This document shows positions 1 through 10,395 of a DNA stretch of 64,000 nucleotides, in pieces; the first letter of the stretch is position 1, and each line of letters opens with the position of its first letter. The notes below the pieces were generated by a model that was not told the DNA's origin, ran no database searches, and saw only the letters and a list, made by a program, of their open reading frames with translations. The translations under genes and the position numbers were made by a program. This DNA comes from Adineta ricciae. Its lineage: Eukaryota; Rotifera; Eurotatoria; Adinetida; Adinetidae. The stretch is taken from positions 186,001-250,000 of the forward strand of contig CAJNOJ010000146.1 of assembly GCA_905250025.1 (NCBI GenBank), in the 5' to 3' direction.

Positions 1-193
1 CCAGAATACCTATGTGATATATATTTTTTGTTCTAAGAAACATAACAGTCAGTGGCCCATTGTATTTTTCTCGTTACTATGCATTTGTCCTTGTTGTTCG
101 AAATGACCATGTCAAGGATATGTCGTTGATGTTGATTGCGAATTGTTATTCTGATCTTTTTTCTGTTTAGTTCGAAGATAGAAAAGGAAAACT

Positions 194-1228
194 ATGGATT
201 CGTCCGATGATCTTCTCGATGAACGTAAACAGCGTAAATTAGCGCAAATGTCACGACGAGATGAAGAACGCAAATTGGATCTTCAAAATAAGCAAGACGA
301 GCGCAAGTTAGTAACAGCTACGAACGTCGGAAGAAAATTCTTCGAACAAGAATATCCACAGATGAAAAGCGAAATTGAAGATTTATTCAGTAAATTATCC
401 GTGGGTAACGATGAGAAGATTCCAGAAATCGCCGATCGGTTACAAAAAATGGAGAAATTTATTACTGAACATGTAGACATTCTAAGTTCACGTGATGTGG
501 CCAATGCGCAAAGTAAATGAGAAATTTTTTAGAACGAATAATTATTCGTAAATCTTCTAGCCGATGTGATCAAACTTCGTACGCAGTTAAACTCCTTACA
601 AGTCGATAGTCTTTCATCCACTCATCGAATAGACTTTGCTAAAACTCATGACGAACATGTCCAACACGAACAATTAGAAGAAGTATCGAAAGCTGTTTCT
701 TCACCATCGAACCTGATCGTTTCGGCCAATACAATCAACATTGCCAACAAAAACAATGAACTAATTCGTTTGGAAGCATCCGATTTGAATGGAAAAGATG
801 TTGCTATCGAGAATTTAAAACAATGCGAAGTCTTTCTTAAGGGCAGTCCTTCCTCGTTGCAAATAAAAAATCTCCATGCTTGTATACTTATCGTTGGTCC
901 ATGCTTACGTTCAGTTCTCATCGATCAATGTCAACAATGTGAATTCGCATTAGCTTGTCAACAACTACGTGTACATACGAGTACCGAATGTGACTTTTAC
1001 GTTCATATAACTGCTCAACCAATCATCGAAGATTGCCATAACTTAAGATTTGCACCGTATAACGTGGAATACAAGTTAAAGGATGAGCAAGTGAAAGCAA
1101 GTGGGCTGATCTGGACGAAAGACTATTGGAATGACGTTCGAGACTTTAACCATATGATTTCGGGAATGCCGTCGCCCAATTGGGAGATCATTGCTGAAGA
1201 AGAAAGAAAAGAATGGTCATTGGACTAA
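194..1228 (+). CDS. TBCC: Tubulin-binding cofactor C
   Basis: Two exons, 194-512 and 561-1228, joined by a 48-nt GT-AG intron; the splice restores one frame (...NAQ-T-DVIKLR...). The N-terminal half is charged and helical, like the spectrin-like domain of TBCC. The C-terminal half carries the C-CAP/TBCC beta-helix signature: a run of short hydrophobic rungs, then QCQQCEFALACQQLRVH and PIIEDCHNLRFAP. In known TBCC proteins the arginine of the QQLR motif is the finger that stimulates GTP hydrolysis by tubulin in the cofactor supercomplex, and it is present here. Length of about 328 residues is normal for the family. The start at 194 is the first ATG of the frame and follows an A-rich context. 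The gene looks intact, with GMPS next downstream on the same strand. Confidence 0.9.
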
Positions 1229-1565
1229 ACGTTTATTTTGTTCAGTTCTTTTACATTCCACTGTAACGAAAGATGAAATAGATGTTTGGGCTTCTACATC
1301 GATTCCATCGTTCATTATCCATACTAACCTAAACTTTTTTCCCTCTCTTTTGCAAATCTGTGTCATGTACACATGTTCCATTTGTTTTCTTCTTTGAATA
1401 TGTCAATACTATATCATTCGATTGTGAAGAATCTCTTTTCTCTCTCTCTCTCTCTCTTTCTACATTTTACCTAGATCAATTTCTGATTTGGAAGAAAATA
1501 CAAACCAAATTTAACAATGATAATTATACTTTTTTTCCACATGTTTTTAGACAGACATTTTTACG

Positions 1566-3984
1566 ATGCTTAAGTCTTCGGAACATGCCGATGAATACGA
1601 CAAAGTGGCGATACTCGATGCCGGCTCTCAGTATGCAAAAGTAATCGATCGTCGTGTGCGTGAGCTGTCCGTTTATTCCGAATTAGTGCCATTGCAAACA
1701 TCGGTCGCTGAATTATTATCACGTCAATATAAGGCTATCATAATCTCCGGTAGTCCTGGTTCAGTCAACGATCCGACTCCAGTTTATTACGATCAAAAAC
1801 TATTCGAATGTGGTTTACCTATCTTAGGTATTTGCTATGGGTTACAAATGTTAAATAAACAACGCGGTGGAACGATTGTTCGACAAGCAGCTCGAGAAGA
1901 TGGCCAATTTCAAGTGGAACTCAGCAATACCGACTGTCCACTATTCAAAAATATGTCGAATTTGGAAAATGTTTTACTAACACATGGTGATAGTATTGAT
2001 AAACTTGGAGAAAATTTAGTATCGATTGGTAAAAGTGAGTCATTCATTGTTGCTTGTGCAGATAAAGAAAAGCCAATCTATGGTGTTCAATTTCATCCTG
2101 AGGTAATACGATTTGGTCGTTCAAATCCCATCCTGTAGAAAGATTTTTCAGGTCGATCTGACAGATAACGGCATGCAGATATTCAAAAACTTTCTCTTTG
2201 ACATCGCGCATTGTCGTGCAACATTTACCATGGGTAGTCGAATTGATGAAGCATTTACTAGTATTCGATCGTTTGTCAAAGATCAGAATGTGTTTGTTCT
2301 GTGCAGTGGAGGAGTTGATAGCAGCGTCTGTGCCGCTCTATTAACACGTGCATTGCCCCCGGAACAAGTGAAAATCGTCAGTATTGACAATGGATTTCTT
2401 CGGCATGATGAAAGTGTAGAAATTCGTCAGACATTATCACAGTTTGCTGCTGTGAATTACATTGATGCTACTCAACGTTTCGCCCAAGCCAAAACATTCG
2501 TTCGCGCTAAGGCAACATCTGATTCCATTGTTAGTACTCAACAACGCGCTTCGATATCATCAAACTTTTTAAGTTTATACGATGCTGATGTCTTACTCGA
2601 AGAAACATTACCATTGAACGAAGAAATCGATCCTGAACACAAACGAAAAATCATTGGCGACACATTCGTCAAAGTCGTTCAAGAATTTCTTCGAGATAAC
2701 AACTATACATTCGACGACATCATTTTAGCACAAGGTACATTGAGACCTGATTTAATTGAAAGTGCTTCCCATCTTGCCTGTCAAAGTGGTCATGCTGATG
2801 CAATTAAAACTCATCATAATGATTCACCAATGGTTCGCGAATTACGTAAACGCAATCGAGTCATCGAACCACTGAAAGATTTCCACAAGGATGAAGTCCG
2901 ACAAATTGGTTTAAAATTAGGCTTACATCGTGATGTCGTTTTCCGACACCCTTTTCCAGGACCTGGCTTAGCCATACGAATCCTATGTGCGGATGAACCA
3001 TACATGCCGAATGAACAATTCGCTCAAACGTCAACATTGCTACGGACCATCGTTACATACTCAACAATGGTTGAAAAACAGTATGCACTGCTGCCAACGT
3101 TGGACAAAATATTTACAGAGAATGAAAAAACACTATTGAAAACATTGACATCATCCGACAAGCACGATTATACTTCGGTGGTGTTACCGGTGAGTTTTGT
3201 TTGATGACGCTTTTCTGTTCATCTTCTTGTGCTTATAGATTCGCAGCGTTGGTGTTCAAGGCGATGCTCGTACGTATAGTTTTGCTGCTGCGATTAGTTC
3301 CAACGACGAGAAGCCGAACTGGAATGAATTGTTCATTCTTGCTCGTTTGATTACAAAAGCGTGCCATCATATCAATCGAGTTGTTTATGTTCTTGTAAGT
3401 GAACAATCTTCTGCTCTCTTTGGACTTGTAAACTTTCTTCGACTTTAGGGTAAAAAAATTCTCGATGCTGAAATTACTCAAGTGACACGTACGTCTTTAA
3501 CCCAAGACATTGTCGACAAAGCCCGCGCATGCGATTACCATGCTATGATGATCATGAAACGTCATCAAGCGTACAGTGCAATAAGTCAAATGCCGGTTGT
3601 TCTAATTCCAATTCAATTCGACCGGCAAATTTATTTGAATCATCATGAAGAAATCAATAGTAATTCCGCTGAACAGATTAATGAACGGATCATTCCACTC
3701 ACTCGTCTTCGATCGATTGCTAGTAGCTTTCAACATTCCGTTGTTTTACGTACTTTCGTGACGAAAGATTTCATGACTGGAAAGCCAGCTACGCCCGGTG
3801 AAACGTTTCCGTTAGAAATGCTTAATGAAATATGTGAAACAATCAAAACGAATATTCCCGGTATAAGTCGAGTTCTCTACGATTTAACATCCAAACCACC
3901 AGGTGAGAGAATTTAGCTCGTATTTTTCTTCGTCTAATTTCCTCCGTTTTGTTTTTCTCTGTAGCAACAACTGAATGGGAATAA
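1566..3984 (+). CDS. GMPS: GMP synthase (glutamine-hydrolysing)
   Basis: Five exons: 1566-2102, 2152-3189, 3239-3394, 3449-3902 and 3965-3984, with introns of 49-62 nt. The enzyme makes GMP from XMP, ATP and glutamine in the cytosol. The N-terminal class I glutamine amidotransferase domain shows the nucleophile loop (GICYGLQML) and the His/Glu pair (FHPEV). It is followed by the PP-loop ATP pyrophosphatase motif (SGGVDSS) and the C-terminal dimerisation domain, ending DLTSKPPATTEWE as in animal GMPS. The last exon encodes only six residues plus the stop. The start at 1566 lies just upstream of the conserved VAILDAGSQY strand. All catalytic motifs are present and the gene appears functional. 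Confidence 0.93.
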
Positions 3985-4149
3985 AATACTAGTTTGTGTT
4001 TAGCAATCCGTTATTGTGGCATTTGTATTGATGTTTTCCGTTTGTTCAAAAAATAGAACATAGTTGATAGTAATCTCAGAACAATATTCGTATTTCAACA
4101 TGAGTATCAATGTATTCGTTGTTTCTGTAAGTTAATAGATGGTTCGTGC

Positions 4150-4614
4150 TCATGTAACGAACATTCCACGCCAATATTTTGGACTAATCATTAAGAACAA
4201 CCCAAATTCTTCACTTGGTATTTTATGCGGGAAAGCATGATGACGATGATGAGCTCGTTAAACTTGTTTTAAATATGGATTCTTGGTTTTAGTCCATGAA
4301 GAACATCGCTGATGAATGAGTCCATCGTGAATAAGAAAATAGATCGAACCGTATAGGATCATTCCAATGTCAACAGTCAGATCCGTCAGTGAATGATTGA
4401 ACCATCTAATGCAGATAAATACAACAGAAATGGATGCGAAAAGAAAAGTAAAGACATCATTCAGTTCGATTGATGAACGAAGTGTACGTGCGTGATGAGT
4501 CTTGTGAATGAACTAAAGAGGACTATGAAATATGTATTTGTGTAGGAACTACGAGATCAGCTCCGTAAATAAAGTAGCCAAGAGCATTATATATGTGTGG
4601 CGTAGGAGCTTCAT
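4150..4614 (-). pseudogene. crtZ: CrtZ-type carotenoid beta-ring hydroxylase pseudogene
   Basis: Reading the minus strand from the ATG at 4614-4612 gives one continuous frame of about 155 codons ending at TGA 4152-4150, the usual size of a CrtZ enzyme. It contains three in-frame stops: TAG 4551-4549, TAG 4515-4513 and TAA 4260-4258. There is no frameshift. All four histidine boxes of the di-iron hydroxylase family are kept in order: HKYIFH, HKTHH, HDGLIHQR and HHRHH. Other family features are ELNDVF after box 2, LYGSIYFLIHDGL in the third helix, and FGLF...PKYW near the end. The first two stops fall where the family normally has tryptophan (between ELIS and FLHKY, and between HSPL and FIHK), consistent with TGG to TAG changes. 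CrtZ hydroxylates beta-carotene to zeaxanthin in bacteria, plants and algae and is not an ordinary animal gene, so horizontal transfer followed by loss is inferred. No intron is needed. Confidence 0.85.
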
Positions 4615-5174
4615 ACTCGTTGCTCGGATTGTTTATGACAATGGATGCAGAGTCGGAGAAAAGAACGGGTTAAATAGCAGATGAAATCTATTGTATAATC
4701 TTGTCAATCGTCTGTTTATTTTAAGATGACTTCAATATGAATTGTTCATATTGATATTTCCCTAATGAACAATTGTGTTTTCATAGAAAATCGAAAACTG
4801 AATTTGAAGCTAAATCAAATAACTCATCCGTTTTGTGTAGCATCTTGCATTAAAAACAACCTGTGTCGGTTACATTCCTTAATCCATTATTAGCGGCAAA
4901 GTTATATTAAGAAAACATGCATTTGGTCCAAATGCGATCAACAGAAACTATAAACACACAATGAGACGATGCATTCAGTACATTCTTGAGAAACAACATC
5001 TTCATCTCTTTTCGCACTGTGAACTCTTCGCTCTGTTTCTAACTATGCAAAAGTGACATCTCATGAGCAAAACCTATTCTCTTCCTGAGCGCATCGCAGC
5101 GTCTAGGTATCGTTTTTTTTCTCATTTCTCGAACTTTATTTCAAACAATAAACTTTTTACAATAAACAATTCTT
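4615..5174. other. Intergenic stretch, nothing recognised
   Basis: About 560 bases between the CrtZ pseudogene and the 3' end of the TIR gene. I see no open frame, tRNA or repeat that I can support. It may hold the remains of the pseudogene promoter. A T-rich stretch and an AATAAA-like context near 5145-5165 suit the 3' end of the minus-strand TIR gene. Confidence 0.4.
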
Positions 5175-7461
5175 CTATTTTCGTGCGGCTTCGATTTCTT
5201 TGACTAGTTTCTTATAATTCGAATCGAAATCACTCTTCGTAAAATCTACATATAATCTTGTTCCGAGCAGCATCCCTAACCATCCATTTGGTTTATATTT
5301 TGCCTGTAATAAAATCGGCACAAATGGCTTTTCCAACCGATGAGCATATTCAGCTTCGCTTTGACAATTCGGTGATTGTTTATACTTTTCTGTCATACAT
5401 ATAATCATAACAGAGGATTGCTCAACAGCATGTGCCATGCATTCTAGAGTACTTCCGTGCATATCATCGATGTCTATCCATGTACGATAACCTGAATTAC
5501 GAAGGGATTCACAAATTCGCTGTACCAATTCTTTGCACTCGTGGTTGTAACTTAACATAACATGCTGAGATGAATTGGGAACAGATGGTTGATTAGAATG
5601 TGTTGACATGGTTTGCTTTAATTGCCAAAGAATACCTTTTGCGGCTTGTTGTATCATTTCATTAGGATTCGTTTCAGCAAGTTGAACTAAGAGAGCGAAA
5701 TACTTATCGTGACTATGAATTTTCGTTGCACATGATAAATCGAACGATAGAAACCAGACTGATTCAAGAATCAACTGCACTTCTTCTTGTTGATCAATCT
5801 TCGCATGAAATCGACGAAGAATCTCAAATAGTGATTCAATGTGTTCATCGACTTGTCCAATGCGCATTTGAAAGTTCCGATGCGTACATAATTTCTTCAA
5901 ACAATTCACTAAACTATACAGGGATATTTGATTCGATAGATGAAAATTTTCGCTGAGAAATGCTTGACGGATCGCAGAGAATAACTGTTCGCAGAGATGA
6001 TGACATGCATTATCAGATTCAAGTTCTTTCTCTGTGAGTAAATTCGAATAAAGTAAACACGAGATAAGACGTACTTGTTGCGCATCGGCTTTGAAAAGTG
6101 GTCGACATATTTGATTTATTATTATATCTAAATCAAATACACACTGATCTAACATCGAGATATTGTAAAGAATTGATAAGCATGATGTGAGGACGCGATG
6201 ATGCAATTGTTTGAAAATCATTTCACCTTCACCTAGGCTAGATTTTCGAGTTAAGCTAGATACGTAATTGACAATAGATTGAATTAGGCCGACGCGATGA
6301 ACCTCTTGTGCGAAAAGATTCGTTTCTACATCAGCACCTGTCAACAGGTTGCTTAGACAACGAACAAGGTGCCACAATGGAACTGTCGTGCCGCATTCGA
6401 TCAATGCATCGAATAAGTGTTTAAAAGTGGATACAAATGCACAACTATGAATTTCGATTCCTGGGTGTAAAACGAATTCGCCCAATAAATTAAGCATATG
6501 TGTGAAAATAAAAACACGATCATTTGAATCTGTTTGTGAGCGAGCCGTTTCGTCGAGAACGCACTGTACGAAATAATCCGTATTTGATTTTGATAGCAAT
6601 GGTACGATAATTGATTGATAAAAATTAGTATGATTACAAATATAAACTGAAAAGCGTGGCGTTGGTGCGCAAAAGAGAAAGACAGTTAAAATTTGATTGA
6701 TTAACGCAGATGAAGTAACTAAGGAAGATTCAAGAAGGTAGATAACAAGTCGAGTACTATAATCAACGATCGATAATGACTCATGCATGGATGATTTTCG
6801 ACGGTGATTAAACGTAAAACAAGATACAAGCGATGATGGATGTGTTCGATGTACTGGTGACGTCAAAAATAAATCATTTAGAAACTCTTTGGGCTTCTTA
6901 CAAATAAGGCAATATTGTTCAATAGACGAATAGATTGCTAAATGAAGACCTTGACTGAAATATAACCGAGAACAGCACGTCTTTCTCTGCTTCTCATCGA
7001 AATACTCACCTAACAGATTTCGTTAGACAGAAATCAGTATCATCTCTAAGCCATTGAAGAATTGAATGCATGATCGCAGTGCCTTGATCACTGGCGGCTA
7101 ATTCCGCATCTAATTGGCACAAGCATTTGAATAATCGACAGCTGAGCTGTGCCAATTGTTGTTGATGATTTTCGTGAGCTTTGCCTTTGCATTTCCACAA
7201 AGTTGTTCGATCAATCGATGCGATTATTATTTGAATAATGCCAACTAATGATTGTAATGAATGGTAGACAACTGTTTTCCTTGTCTCTAATGTCGTTATC
7301 AATTGCTCAACATCAATAATACTGGCTTTGACATGATTTCGATAATCGCGCGTTTTCAAACGTAAACATCTATTGAAGATTTCTTGTGTTGATTCATCAG
7401 TCGCCATCATTTTCGTTGGTCTTCTGTTCGAATGTATATTTATTTGCATATACTCTTTCAT
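5175..7461 (-). CDS. Helical-repeat (ARM-like) protein with C-terminal TIR domain
   Basis: Two exons on the minus strand, 7461-7010 and 6954-5175, joined by a 55-nt intron (GTGAGT...TTTCAG), giving about 740 residues. A start at 7410 (MMATDE) is equally possible. Most of the protein is alpha-helical with Cys/Leu-rich repeats that read like an armadillo/HEAT solenoid. The last ~135 residues are a TIR domain: HVMLSYNHECKELVQRI, GYRTWIDIDDM, IICMTEKYKQSPNCQSEAEYA, KPFVPILLQ and KPNGWLGMLLGTRLYVDF. Aligned by eye to SARM1, the first glutamate of QSEAEY has the same spacing to VPI as the catalytic glutamate of the SARM1 TIR NADase. The order solenoid-TIR recalls SARM1 but no SAM domain is visible. 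Likely role: innate immune or stress signalling through TIR assembly or NAD cleavage; this is inference. Confidence 0.85.
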
Positions 7462-8391
7462 GATTACTCACATCGAAGTTAAAGAACGAAGAGAAGAGAA
7501 AAAAGTACATTTTTTTCTCTTCATTCGTTCGTTCGTTCTATTGCATACATTGTACGAAATACAGAAGTGAACTTTTATGTCGAGTTACCGTTAGAAAAAG
7601 AGAGATGGTATCAGCTTGAAAGGAGGAAGAAAGAAAATGACATTCATTAGTTATCACTACTTTCAAAATGTAAACGTGACAGGACGACATTATGATCTGA
7701 GAGATAAACTAGAAAATGAATGTTCGAAATGTATCACATTTGCAACATTTCGTTTTCGTACAAACTATTCAGAAGTGTTATGTAATATACACGTAAAATG
7801 ATCGAAACACTCTTGTTCAACATCAGTAATGTTTTTCAATGTAAATCATGACGAAGATCATTTCTTTCACGGATACTTAGTAAACGCTTGTTTGAATTGC
7901 AATCCTGATCTAATCTGCAAGAAATCAAACCTTTGAGTGTACAGTAGAATCTATCACTTGTATATAATAAGCGTTGTTCGTTCTGGCACCAACTAGTGGC
8001 GACATCTATGTGAAGATTTTAATTAGCACAACTCGTAAACATCCATATTTTCTTTGGATTTGAAACGAATTTTCGTGTCAAAAAATAATTTTTGACCGAT
8101 TTCCTTGTCATCTATGTTAGGAAATAATATTTTGTAATCTATCGTCTGTCGATCGATTGTGTGTTGTGCCTATGTTCTTCTTCTTCCTCAGATATAATAT
8201 ATTGTTTATTTATTTTCAACTGCCTGATCATCTCATAAATAGATTTTTCTTGTTGAAGATTCTTGTTTCTTTCTTCCAGTCGTTCACCTTCAATTCTTGT
8301 TTTCTCTCGATGTGTTGGGCTTGTCGTACGAACTCCACCCTATTCTTCAGCCATCAGATTCAACTCTTTCAGCTTGTCAAGTCGTTTTCCA
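7462..8391. other. Divergent intergenic region between TIR and SPSB genes
   Basis: About 930 bases between two genes transcribed away from each other. Short open frames at 7616-7801 and 8157-8435 have no family features and are not called as genes. The 5' part holds a pyrimidine-rich run with repeated TTCG units (7510-7545). An upstream non-coding exon of the SPSB gene may end near 8278 (TTTCTTCCAG context). Promoters of both genes should lie here, but no element can be fixed from the sequence. Confidence 0.35.
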
Positions 8392-10042
8392 ATGGTGTTA
8401 CCTCGTTCAAATCAAACAACTGCAACTCACTATGAACTAAATACGAAAAAGTGCCAAACAACAAAAGCGAACAGTAAAACAAAAAAGAAATCCAAACAAC
8501 GTGTACTAACTGCAAAGTCCGTTCAAACTAAACGAAAGAAACTAACTAAGGTAAAATATTTCTGGCATCACTATCGAATAACTAACTGACAGTTTCTTCC
8601 TAGCGCGTTGACTTAAACGATCCCTCGCTTGATACCATCACTTTACGACGAAGTCGTCGTCTAAATCCCAAAACTAAACAAACCACTCCTCTTCCCTACT
8701 CGAATACTAAACTCCATTCGTTACGACGTACGAAGAATTCCTGTTCACATTCAATCAAACAAGATCATTTAGTTTCATCCATGGGTTTACGCAATGGTAA
8801 GATCGTTAATCTGCGTTCATTCATATCGGATACGACACCAACTCAAGAAGTCACGGCAACGTCATTGCCATTACCTTCATACAATCCCTTACCAATAACG
8901 CATCAAACGTCTGTGTCCTGTACATCAAAAACTGCACATCAGCAGAATAATATCAACAACAATAATAACAATAACAATAATAATGATTTCAATTTGCTCT
9001 TTTACTATTCGAATCTTACGAATCATCCTTCATTAGATCCGAGTAATTATTTTCCCGCACGATTAGATATTCTTCTTGATCGCCCGCCTGCATCACGTGA
9101 GAAACAATTGGAATACGCCTGGAATCATGAAGATCGTTCGATGAACATTTTTGTTAAACATAACGATCCATGTACTTTTCATCGACATGTAAAGCGAAGC
9201 ATTCGCATGATTCTTATTCGCTAAATTTTCTTTTTCATTGTTTTAGCCTGTAGCACAAAGTACCGATGCTGTTCGCTGTAAAAAAGGCTTCTCCAGTGGA
9301 ATACACGTATGGGAAATAGAATGGTAAGTTGGGATAAACACAAACTCTTTGATAAAATTGATCTTTAGGAATACGAGACAACGTGGTACGCATGCAGTCG
9401 TTGGCGTTGGAACATTAAAAGCTCCACTTCATTGTCCCGGCTATCAAGCACTAGTTGGTATGACTCAAGAATCCTGGGGATGGGACTTGGGTCGAAATAA
9501 ACTCTATCATAAAGGCATCAATAGCGTTTATGCATCAACACAGAACCCTTCTACTCCAACAAACTTTTCTGGCCTAATGCCATCAACGACAACATCATCG
9601 ACAATGACTGATCCAGCAGATGCATTGAACAATAATGGCATCGCTTATGCAACAAAATCAGATGATTACTTTGTTGTACCTGATAAATTTCTTGTGATTC
9701 TCGACATGGAAGAAGGAACATTATCATATATTGTCGATGGACAATATTTAGGTGTAGCATTCAGTGATTTAAAAGATAAAGGCACACTTTATCCAATGGT
9801 TTCATCGGTATGGGGACATTGTGAAATAACCATGCGGTATATCAATGGCTTAGAACGTAAGTTCGCTTCGTTTATGTTCGTCAAGAAAACAGTTCTTCGT
9901 TTTTTCTTCTTTAGCTGAACCTTTTCAGCTGATGGATACATGTCGTCGTGTCATACGTAAACAGTTAGGACGAACGAATTTACACTTAATCAACCAGTTA
10001 CCATTGCCCACCTCTCTTCAAAATTATTTAGTTTATCAATAG
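8392..10042 (+). CDS. SPSB1: SPRY domain and SOCS box protein (SPSB1/4-like) with long N-terminal extension
   Basis: Five exons: 8392-8550, 8604-9188, 9247-9323, 9369-9856 and 9915-10042. The family core begins at [14 protein letters not shown] and runs through the SPRY/B30.2 domain ([78 protein letters not shown]). A C-terminal SOCS box ([26 protein letters not shown]) follows. Known SPSB proteins are substrate receptors of Elongin B/C-Cullin ubiquitin ligases. Unlike vertebrate SPSB, a ~210-residue basic N-terminal tail precedes the core, rich in Lys, Arg and Ser/Thr, with an asparagine run encoded at about 8945-8985. The SPRY domain also has an insertion (about 9530-9640, Ser/Thr-rich) between LYHKG and DYFVVPDKF. 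The start is uncertain; 8392 is the ATG nearest the clear coding part. Confidence 0.9.
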
Positions 10043-10395
10043 AATAACAATAATTTATTTTCCTTACTTCATGCTCATTTTCTTTCTTTCTTTCTCTCTT
10101 TCTTTCCAACAACTATCTCTTCTACTACTTTAACAGTGCTCTGTACCATATATAGATAGATGTTTTTTTTTATTTGTTTGTTCCCTCATATATTGAAAAC
10201 AGAATTTTTGTGTAATAGCTTTTTCTTGGACGTTTTGCTTGTATATTGTTGTGTGTGCGTGCGTTTGCGTGATCAGTTTTCTTTTCAATGCTGGATAGCA
10301 TATGTATATATATATACATACCTATATATATATATATATATCTAAATGAATGTTGAGCACCATGATAGAATGTTTTATGCTTGCAGATTTTCGTC
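10043..10395. repeat. Short intergenic region with CTTT-rich and (TA)n simple repeats
   Basis: Between the SPSB stop and the PRIMPOL start. It holds a pyrimidine run of CTTT units (about 10080-10107) and a TA dinucleotide microsatellite with a short interruption (about 10300-10345). No gene is seen on either strand. Confidence 0.7.

Noticed and set aside
1..193. Possible 3' end of another gene at the window start
   Set aside because: No open coding segment or splice site that can be tied to a family; treated as the upstream region of TBCC.
4258..4551. In-frame stops in the CrtZ frame read as sense codons under a ciliate-type code
   Set aside because: Neighbouring genes use TAA and TAG as normal stops, and two of the stops replace Trp rather than Gln, which fits mutation and not recoding.
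7616..7801. 61-codon frame upstream of the SPSB gene
   Set aside because: Too short, no features and no splice link to a neighbour.
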